64,000 nt of DNA from an uncultured bacterium (GTDB lineage: Bacteria > Bacillota > Clostridia > Oscillospirales > Acutalibacteraceae), in the NCBI GenBank assembly GCA_905215055.1, contig CAJMOH010000006.1, positions 24,412 through 88,411 on the forward strand, written 5' to 3'. The first letter of the stretch is position 1; every line of letters begins with the position of its first letter. Positions 58,384 through 64,000 of this stretch are shown here, one piece after another. The notes below the pieces were generated by a model. That model searched no databases and was not told where the DNA came from. It saw only the letters and a program-made list of their open reading frames with translations. The position numbers and the translations under genes were made by a program.

Positions 58384-58449
58384 ATGTGGGCGTTGCGAAA
58401 GAAAAAAGAGAAACACAGAATTCCAAAACAAAGGAGGCACTTTGTATGA
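58384..58449 (+). CDS. Candidate basic leader peptide upstream of phnD (21 aa)
   Basis: AGGAGG followed by nine bases and ATG at 58384 opens a 21-codon frame: MWALRKKKEKHRIPKQ, then RRHFV, with 10 Lys/Arg/His of 21 residues. Its TGA overlaps the phnD ATG (ATGA at 58446-58449), and the phnD ribosome-binding site lies inside it. The arrangement fits translational coupling. No similarity is known and expression is inferred only. Confidence 0.4.
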   Translation: MWALRKKKEKHRIPKQRRHFV

Positions 58450-59393
58450 AAGCGAGAAAATTGGGAGCGCTGCTGCTCAGCGCCATGTTGACGGTGACAG
58501 GCTTTGCCGGATGCTCCGCCGCGGGACAGACCACCTCTGGGGCGGAGGCCCAGGCCACCGCTGAAAACGGCTATGGCCTGGAGGAGTTTGTCATGGTGAT
58601 GATTCCCGGCGAGGACACGGAAAAATCCATCCAGCTACGGGACACCATGGCGGAGGAGATGAGCCAGGCCATTGGCGTTCCCGTCACCACCTATCGGGCC
58701 ACCGATTACAGCGCCGCTGTGGAGGCCATGCGTACAGGAAACGCGCAGCTGGCCTATTTGGGGCCGTTCTCCTATGTCACCGCCAGAGAACGTGCCGGCG
58801 CCGAGTGCCTGGTGGTTCAGGGCCAGGTGGGTACCAAGGGCGGCTACAAATCCTACATTGTGGTCCAGGCGGACAGCGACATCCAGTCTCTGGAAGACCT
58901 GCAGGGCAAAACCTTCGCCTTTGTAGACCCCGAGTCCACCTCTGGCAATGTGATCCCCACCGACGAGATCCTCTCCGCTTTCCCGGACTTGGGCCTCACC
59001 TTTGACGACCTGCACACCGATGGGAAATTCTTTAAATCCGCCATGTTCGCCGGCTCCCACCAGGGGTCTTTCCAGGCGGTGGCCCAGGGCAATGTGGACG
59101 CCGCCGCGGTGGGCTCCTCCGTCTATGAAAACCAGGTGGAAGAAGGCTTGGTAAACGAGGAGGACCTGCGCATCATCCACGAATCCCCTGACATCCCCGG
59201 CTCGCCTCTCGCCATCCAGAAGGACCTGCCCCAAGAGCTGAAGGACAAGGTGAAGGACTTCCTGTTAAGCTACGACGACCCCGAATATTTTGGTGACGAG
59301 GAAGGCAAGGAGCCGGAACGCTTTGTGGAGATTTCCGACAGCGATTACGACTATCTGGCCGACCTGAAAGAGACCTACAATCTTTCCGACTGA
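58446..59393 (+). CDS. phnD: Phosphonate ABC transporter substrate-binding lipoprotein PhnD
   Basis: The 315-residue protein has a lipoprotein signal (lipobox FAGC) and the PhnD/PtxB fold: TYRATDYSAAVEAMRTGNAQLAYLG (segment TGNAQLAYLGPFSY), SLEDLQGKTFAFVDPESTSGN, and AVAQGNVDAAAVGSSVYE. It captures phosphonates or phosphite outside the membrane. The ATG at 58446 follows AAAGGAGG. It heads the phn operon and is 12 bases before phnC. Confidence 0.93.
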   Translation: MKARKLGALLLSAMLTVTGFAGCSAAGQTTSGAEAQATAENGYGLEEFVMVMIPGEDTEKSIQLRDTMAEEMSQAIGVPVTTYRATDYSAAVEAMRTGNAQLAYLGPFSYVTARERAGAECLVVQGQVGTKGGYKSYIVVQADSDIQSLEDLQGKTFAFVDPESTSGNVIPTDEILSAFPDLGLTFDDLHTDGKFFKSAMFAGSHQGSFQAVAQGNVDAAAVGSSVYENQVEEGLVNEEDLRIIHESPDIPGSPLAIQKDLPQELKDKVKDFLLSYDDPEYFGDEEGKEPERFVEISDSDYDYLADLKETYNLSD

Positions 59394-59405
59394 GGAGCAT
59401 ACGTC

Positions 59406-60197
59406 ATGGAAAACGTGTTGGAATTGACCCATTTAAAGAAATATTACGGCCAGACCCGGGCTGTGGAGGATGTGAGCTTTTCCGTCAAGCCTGGGGAGGT
59501 GGTGGTCATCATCGGGCCCAGCGGCGCGGGAAAATCCACTGTGCTGCGGTGCATCAACCGGATGATTGACCCCACGGAGGGCAGCATTGTGTTTCAAGGC
59601 ACGGACATGGCCAAGGTCAAGCGGGAAAAGGAGCTGAAGGCCATCCGCCGCCGGATTGGGATGATCTTTCAGTCCTTTAACCTGGTGTACCGGCTTTCCG
59701 TGTTTCAAAACGTGCTTCACGGCCGGCTGGGATACATGTCCACCCCCAATGCCGTGATGGGCCGCTATTCTGAGGCGGACAAGGAAAAGGCCCTGGAGCT
59801 TCTCCAGATGATCGGCCTGGAGGACATGCTCTACAAAAAGGCCGGGGAGCTTTCCGGCGGCCAGAAGCAGCGGGTGGGCATTGCCCGGGCCTTAATGCAG
59901 GACCCTGCCCTGCTGCTGTGCGACGAACCCATCGCCTCGCTGGACCCCAGCTCTTCCAAGATCATCATGGACCAGATTCGGGAGATGGCCCGCTCCCAGA
60001 ACATCGGCTGCATTGTCAATTTGCACCAGGTGGACGTGGCAAAGACCTATGGAGATCGCATTGTGGGCATCCATCAGGGCCGGGTGGTTTTTGACGGCCC
60101 TCCGGAGGAGCTGACCAACGCCATGATCGAAATCATCTACGACGCTCCCATTGAGGAGCTGACCGTGGGGCTGGAGGGGGAGGAAGCTCATGAATAA
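59406..60197 (+). CDS. phnC: Phosphonate ABC transporter ATP-binding protein PhnC
   Basis: The 263-residue ATPase shows Walker A GPSGAGKST, Q-loop MIFQSFNLVYRLSV (with the PhnC-typical VFQNVLHGRLG), signature LSGGQKQRVGIARAL, Walker B LLLCDEPIASLDP and the His switch VNLHQVD. It overlaps phnE by eight bases. Confidence 0.95.
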   Translation: MENVLELTHLKKYYGQTRAVEDVSFSVKPGEVVVIIGPSGAGKSTVLRCINRMIDPTEGSIVFQGTDMAKVKREKELKAIRRRIGMIFQSFNLVYRLSVFQNVLHGRLGYMSTPNAVMGRYSEADKEKALELLQMIGLEDMLYKKAGELSGGQKQRVGIARALMQDPALLLCDEPIASLDPSSSKIIMDQIREMARSQNIGCIVNLHQVDVAKTYGDRIVGIHQGRVVFDGPPEELTNAMIEIIYDAPIEELTVGLEGEEAHE

Positions 60198-60987
60198 AAA
60201 GCGCGCCATTCCCCTTACGCCCAAAAAGGAAAAGCGGGCTGCCACCCTGGCTTTCCTGATTATTGCCGCGCTGTTTCTTGTGGCCAGCCTGCAAACGCAG
60301 TACACGCCGGTGGAGTTTCTCCTCAATATGGAAAACTTCTGGAGCTTTATCTTTGTAGACCTGCTCCCCCCAAAAATTGCGGATTGGGAAACCATTGGCG
60401 TAGGGGTGCTTCAAACCATCGCGATGGCTATGGTGGCAAGCCTTGTGTCGGCGGTGATCTCCCTGGCGCTGGCTTTTCTGGGGTCTAACACCACTGCCCC
60501 TTGGAAGCCCTTGAAAAAAATTATCCGTGCCTTTGCCTCTTTGCAGAGGAATATCCCCAGTATGATCTGGACGTTCCTGCTGATTATGTCCTTTGGCATT
60601 GGCACGGTGGTGGGAACCCTGGCGCTGCTCATCACCACCTGCGGCTTTTTGATCCGCTCCTTTATCGAGACCATTGACGAGGTGGGCGGCGAGAGCCTGG
60701 AGGCTCTGCAGTCGGTGGGAGCCGGACGCCTTTCCATCATCACCCAGGTGATTATCCCCGCCTCTCTGCCCGGCTTTCTCTCCTGGCTGCTCTATTCCCT
60801 GGAGGTCAACATCCGCTCCTCCACCCTGGTGGGCGCTGTGGGCGGCGGCGGCATCGGCCTGATTATGATGGGCTATATCAAGCAGTTCCGGTATCATTCC
60901 GCGATGGGGGTCATTTTGCTGGTGGCGGTCATTGTGATTCTGGTGGACCTGCTGACCAATTATCTGCGAAAGAAGGTGCTGGCATGA
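60190..60987 (+). CDS. phnE: Phosphonate ABC transporter permease PhnE (first)
   Basis: The 265-residue permease has the PhnE pattern: an N-terminal helix, then IGVGVLQTIAMAMVASLVSAVI, RNIPSMIWTFLLI, the coupling helix EALQSVGAGRLSIITQVIIPASLPG and GAVGGGGIGLIM. It dimerises with the following permease. It overlaps phnC and the second phnE (ATGA at 60984). Confidence 0.92.
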   Translation: MNKKRAIPLTPKKEKRAATLAFLIIAALFLVASLQTQYTPVEFLLNMENFWSFIFVDLLPPKIADWETIGVGVLQTIAMAMVASLVSAVISLALAFLGSNTTAPWKPLKKIIRAFASLQRNIPSMIWTFLLIMSFGIGTVVGTLALLITTCGFLIRSFIETIDEVGGESLEALQSVGAGRLSIITQVIIPASLPGFLSWLLYSLEVNIRSSTLVGAVGGGGIGLIMMGYIKQFRYHSAMGVILLVAVIVILVDLLTNYLRKKVLA

Positions 60988-61862
60988 CCGATATAACCGA
61001 AGTGTATCAAACAGGCGCCGCCGCTGTGGAGGAGCCTGCCGGAAAAGACGGCCTGCTCCTTCGGGACAGAAAGGGCCGTATTCGGGTGAAGGACCCCTCT
61101 CGAGACCGGGCTTTGAAGTGGTTTCTGGTCTCATTCGTCGCGCTGGGCGTGGCCGCCCTGTTCTTTATGGACCTGGACTGGACCCAGCTGTGGGAGGGCA
61201 TCCTTCGGATTCCAGAGGCTGTGGGCAAGCTGTGCCAGGTGGACCTCAGCCAGCTGGACGTCACCTTTACCTCTCTGTTCGAGTCCATTGCCGTGGCGAT
61301 TCTGTCCACGGTTTACAGTCTGGTGGGCGGCATGATTTTGGCGGTGTTTCTGGCCAAAAACCTGACCCCCTTCAAGTGGGTGGCGGCGGTGCTTTCCGCG
61401 GTGCTCACCTTTTTGCGGGCCATCCCCTCTATCATCTGGGTGCTGCTGATCCTGGTGTGCGTGGGCTTTGGACCCTCGGCGGGCATTATCGGCATCTGCA
61501 TTTTCAGCACGTCCTTCTTTGCCAGAAGCTTTGCCCAGTGCTATGAGGAGGTTCCCCAGGAAACCCTGGAGGCCTTGCGCGCCATGGGCGCCGGCCGGGT
61601 AAAGGTGTTTTTCAGCGCCGTGCTGCCCTCCGCCTTTACCGGCATGCTGGCTTGGACCTCCATCAGCTTCGAGAGCAACTTCGAGGCCTCGGCCGTGCTG
61701 GGAACCGTGGGCGCCGGCGGCATCGGCTATGTGATCTCCAACTGCATGACCCGCTACGCCTACGGTCAGGCCATTGTGGCCATCGCTCTGGTGCTGGCCT
61801 TCACCTACGCCATGGAGCTGGGCTTTACCGCCATCAAAGAGAGAAAAGGGAGGATCAAATAA
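60984..61862 (+). CDS. phnE: Phosphonate ABC transporter permease PhnE (second)
   Basis: The 292-residue permease parallels the previous gene: SLFESIAVAILSTVYSLVGG, RAIPSIIWVLLILVCVGFGPSAG, coupling helix EALRAMGAGRVKVFFSAVLPSAFTG, and GTVGAGGIGYVI. It has a longer charged N-terminus. Two distinct PhnE genes in tandem are common in Firmicute phn loci. Confidence 0.92.
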   Translation: MTDITEVYQTGAAAVEEPAGKDGLLLRDRKGRIRVKDPSRDRALKWFLVSFVALGVAALFFMDLDWTQLWEGILRIPEAVGKLCQVDLSQLDVTFTSLFESIAVAILSTVYSLVGGMILAVFLAKNLTPFKWVAAVLSAVLTFLRAIPSIIWVLLILVCVGFGPSAGIIGICIFSTSFFARSFAQCYEEVPQETLEALRAMGAGRVKVFFSAVLPSAFTGMLAWTSISFESNFEASAVLGTVGAGGIGYVISNCMTRYAYGQAIVAIALVLAFTYAMELGFTAIKERKGRIK

Positions 61863-61870
61863 GAGTCGCT

Positions 61871-62299
61871 ATGGATACAAGGAGATTTTCAAAGGTGATT
61901 GAAAAATGCCCGGCGGACAAGGTAAAGATCCTTGCCCAGCCCGTGGTGGAGCAATACGGCGTGAACGTGATCCGAAAGCCCGCCAAAACCCTGGTGATGG
62001 TCCGCATGCGGGAAACCGTGGCAAAGGCGGAGTTCTATCTGGGTGAGCTGCTGGCCTCCGAGGCGCTGGTGGAGCTGGAGGGCGTAAAGGGCTTCTCCCT
62101 GCTGATGGGAGACGACCTGGACAAAGCCTTTTCCGCCGCGGTGCTGGACGCCCTGCGCCGGTCAGGCTTGCCTCAGTGGGAGGCAGTCCGCCAGGCCTTG
62201 GAGGAGGAGGAGGCCCGCCAGCAGGAGGAAGCCCAGCGGGAGATCTGCCGGCACAACGCCTCGCGCGTGCAGTTCCGTACCTTGGACGTGGAATATTGA
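61871..62299 (+). CDS. phnG: C-P lyase complex subunit PhnG
   Basis: The 142-residue protein matches PhnG: a start of the RRFSKVIE type, then PKTLVMVRMRETVAKAEFYLGELL (the VRMRETVAKAEFYLGE core is diagnostic). LLMGDDLDKAFSAAVLDA follows, then an acidic helix ending VQFRTLDVEY. PhnG is part of the PhnGHI core that couples the phosphonate to ATP ribose. The ribosome-binding site is weak and distant, so the start at 61871 is a best guess. Confidence 0.92.
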   Translation: MDTRRFSKVIEKCPADKVKILAQPVVEQYGVNVIRKPAKTLVMVRMRETVAKAEFYLGELLASEALVELEGVKGFSLLMGDDLDKAFSAAVLDALRRSGLPQWEAVRQALEEEEARQQEEAQREICRHNASRVQFRTLDVEY

Positions 62300-62321
62300 G
62301 AAGAAGCGGAGGACAAGCGAT

Positions 62322-62903
62322 ATGATGACAGAAAGCCGGTTCGACCCGGTATTTGACTGCCAGGAGGTGTTCAAGGCGTTGATGAACGCCTTCGCCCAGC
62401 CTGGCAAGGTGTTCTCCATTGAGAAAAATGTGGAGAAGCTGGAGGGGCGGTGTGCCTCTTTGACCGCGGCGGCCATGGTGCTGCTGGACAACTGGCGGAG
62501 CTTTTATGTGGAAGGAGACGCCGCCCTGGAGGAAGAGCTGCGGGAGCAGACCTACGGGGTTCCCGCGGCGATGGACGAGGCGGATTACCTGTTTTTCCCC
62601 GGTCAGGGAGATCCTTGGAAGGCGCTGGCCCAGGCAAAGCCAGGCACTCTTCCAGAGCCTCACAAAAGCGCCACTCTGTTTGTGCTGGCCGATTCCCTGG
62701 AGGGAGGAGCTCCCTTTTCTCTCACAGGCCCCGGCGTGGACGGTGAAATTTCCGTCTCACTGCCAGAGCGATACCGGGCCTGGCTGGAGGCTCGGGACGC
62801 CCAGGGGCATGAATTTCCCTGCGGGGTGGACCTGTATTTTCTCACTCCCCGGGGCCAGGTTATGGGAATCCCCCGCAAGGTGAAGATGGGAGGGAAGCGC
62901 TGA
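62322..62903 (+). CDS. phnH: C-P lyase complex subunit PhnH
   Basis: The 193-residue protein matches PhnH: FDPVFDCQEVFKALMNAFAQPGKV at the start (QEVFKALMNAFAQPG is the conserved part), LTAAAMVLLDNWRSFYV, FFPGQGDPWKALAQAKPGTLPEP and PFSLTGPGVDG. PhnH is a PLP-fold-related structural subunit of the core. It overlaps phnI at one base (TGATG). Confidence 0.93.
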   Translation: MMTESRFDPVFDCQEVFKALMNAFAQPGKVFSIEKNVEKLEGRCASLTAAAMVLLDNWRSFYVEGDAALEEELREQTYGVPAAMDEADYLFFPGQGDPWKALAQAKPGTLPEPHKSATLFVLADSLEGGAPFSLTGPGVDGEISVSLPERYRAWLEARDAQGHEFPCGVDLYFLTPRGQVMGIPRKVKMGGKR

Positions 62904-63988
62904 TGGGATATGTAGCAGTTACCGGCGGCCAGGAGGCGATCCAGGTCTCCATTCAGCTGTTGAAGGAGTACCGCTCCAAAGGGGAGCGCCCGGTGGATAT
63001 TGGGGTGCTTCGAGACCGGATGGGCCTTTTGATTGACCGTATTATGTCCGAGGCCGGCCTTTACGCGCCGGATTACGCCGCCTTGGCCCTCAAACAGTGC
63101 GAGGGCAGCCCAGAGGAGGCTGTGTTCCTGCTGCGGGCTTACCGCAGCACCCTGTCCCGCAATTACACCTCTCACACGGTGTCGGGAGATGAGATGCACA
63201 TCCGGAGGCGGATCAGTTCCGCCTTCAAGGACATTCCCGGCGGACAGCTGCTGGGACCCACCTACGATTACGTTCACCGGCTGCTGAATTTTGACCTGCT
63301 GGGCGAGACGGAGGAGGATCTGGACCAATGGCGCCGGGAGTTTGAGGAGGGGCTGCCTGTTCCTCAGACAACGGAGCTTTCGGACCAGGCGCCCCGGGTG
63401 CTGGATTTGCTCCGGGCGGAGGGGCTGATTGAGCAGGTGGAAGAGGACCACTCCCAGCCCTGCGACGTCACCATGGAAAAGCTGCCCCTTCCCGCTCCCC
63501 GCAGCGCCATTCTTCAGACGCTTACCAGGGCGGACACCGGCTTTGTATCAGGCTTGGCTTACAGCGACATTCGGGGCTTTGGCATGTCCCATCCCACCAT
63601 CGGGGAGCTGCGCTACGGCAGCCTGGAAATTGAGGTGGATTACCCTCTGGACGGGGAAGAGGCCTGGTATGTGGGCGAGATCCTTGTCACCGAGGTGGAG
63701 GGGCTGATGGGGACCCGGGCCGGCGGCGAGGGCATTGGCGTGGGCTATGGCTGCGTGATCGGCCGCAACGACACCAAGGCCATTGCCATGTCCGTGCTGG
63801 ACCACGCCCTGACCCTGTCCATCGACAGCCCCACCAGCGACATGGAATTTGTGCTGCTCCACGGGGACTGCCTGGAGATGAACGGCTTTATCTCCCACCT
63901 GAAGCTGCCCCACTATGTGACCTTCCAGTCCAAGCTGGACAGCCTGCGGAAACGGAAAAGGAGGCTCGAAAATGAACAAGGGAACTAA
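62903..63988 (+). CDS. phnI: C-P lyase complex subunit PhnI
   Basis: The 361-residue protein matches PhnI: MGYVAVTGGQEAIQVS, SEAGLYAPDYAALALKQ with the C-P lyase-typical EAG pattern, SHTVSGDEMHIRRRISSAFKDIPGGQ (R-RISSAFKDIPGG is conserved), and HPTIGELRYGSLEIEV. PhnI acts as the nucleosidase displacing adenine from ATP with phosphonate. It overlaps phnJ by 17 bases. Confidence 0.95.
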   Translation: MGYVAVTGGQEAIQVSIQLLKEYRSKGERPVDIGVLRDRMGLLIDRIMSEAGLYAPDYAALALKQCEGSPEEAVFLLRAYRSTLSRNYTSHTVSGDEMHIRRRISSAFKDIPGGQLLGPTYDYVHRLLNFDLLGETEEDLDQWRREFEEGLPVPQTTELSDQAPRVLDLLRAEGLIEQVEEDHSQPCDVTMEKLPLPAPRSAILQTLTRADTGFVSGLAYSDIRGFGMSHPTIGELRYGSLEIEVDYPLDGEEAWYVGEILVTEVEGLMGTRAGGEGIGVGYGCVIGRNDTKAIAMSVLDHALTLSIDSPTSDMEFVLLHGDCLEMNGFISHLKLPHYVTFQSKLDSLRKRKRRLENEQGN

Positions 63989-64000
63989 GAGCGGCGACTA
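63972..64000 (+). CDS. phnJ: Start of PhnJ (C-P lyase), cut by the window end
   Basis: Only nine codons are present (MNKGTKSGD) plus part of a tyrosine codon, in the position expected for phnJ after phnI. The peptide fits the N-terminus before the conserved NFAFLDE segment. The call rests on operon order: PhnJ is the radical SAM subunit that cleaves the C-P bond. Confidence 0.7.

Overview
The window is about 64 kb of GC-rich, gene-dense bacterial chromosome. The AAGGAGG-type ribosome-binding sites, frequent TTG and GTG starts, sigma-A promoters (TTGACA-17-TATAAT type), an Rnf complex, [FeFe]-hydrogenase maturases and several Firmicute-type families (XpaC/TelA, LemA/TPM, TM1266, DUF4091) point to an anaerobic, high-GC Clostridia member. 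The Oscillospiraceae/Ruminococcaceae are my best guess (inference). No rRNA, tRNA, CRISPR array, prophage or insertion sequence was recognised.

Layout. 1-4.2 kb (minus): end-clipped pnp, rpsO, a MATE exporter behind a HAD phosphatase, and a small lipoprotein. 4.3-13.3 kb (mostly plus): a PfkB sugar-phosphate kinase; an xpaC-telA-LemA-TPM envelope/stress operon; a second HAD phosphatase; a minus-strand SPFH-RHH pair; a metallo-beta-lactamase-fold hydrolase and a P-loop kinase. 13.4-18.9 kb (minus): the H-cluster maturation set, TM1266-type regulator, hydE, hydG and hydF, with long repeat blocks between hydE, hydG and hydF, a five-site operator-like array before hydG and an attenuator-like leader before the regulator. 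19-20.4 kb: a second MATE exporter. 21-26 kb (minus): rnfCDGEAB, a Na+ or H+-pumping ferredoxin:NAD+ oxidoreductase that fits the hydrogenase/ferredoxin economy. 26.2-28.1 kb: a broken small gene, an XRE regulator and a third MATE exporter. 28.5-39 kb (plus): bipA, an exonuclease-PgeF fusion, a radical SAM activase-like protein, a DUF4091 protein, an EamA transporter, an M18 aminopeptidase and a GH13 glycosidase.

39.3-41.9 kb: an ECF sigma factor with an anti-sigma gene split by an in-frame TAG, then divergent YhhN and VOC genes. 41.9-48.8 kb (minus): a complete phosphate regulon, pstS-pstC-pstA-pstB-phoU-phoB-phoR, behind a TTTACA-rich Pho box; PstS looks circularly permuted. 49-53.3 kb (plus): murE, pepC and murF. 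53.4-57.5 kb (minus): a Cys-rich mini-protein behind a structured leader RNA, a class M sirtuin plus zinc-macrodomain pair (reversible ADP-ribosylation), an NAD(P)-binding protein and a kinase-like protein. 57.5-64 kb: a GntR (PhnF-like) regulator divergent from phnD-C-E-E-G-H-I-J, phosphonate uptake plus C-P lyase, running off the window end. The Pst/Pho and Phn blocks together suggest strong investment in phosphorus scavenging.

The most unusual features are non-coding. A mosaic family of GC-rich, hairpin-forming intergenic repeats occurs at about eight loci, sometimes supplying stop codons or lying against ribosome-binding sites. The others are the hydG operator array, the hyd-operon attenuator leader and the leader RNA at 53.6-53.76 kb.
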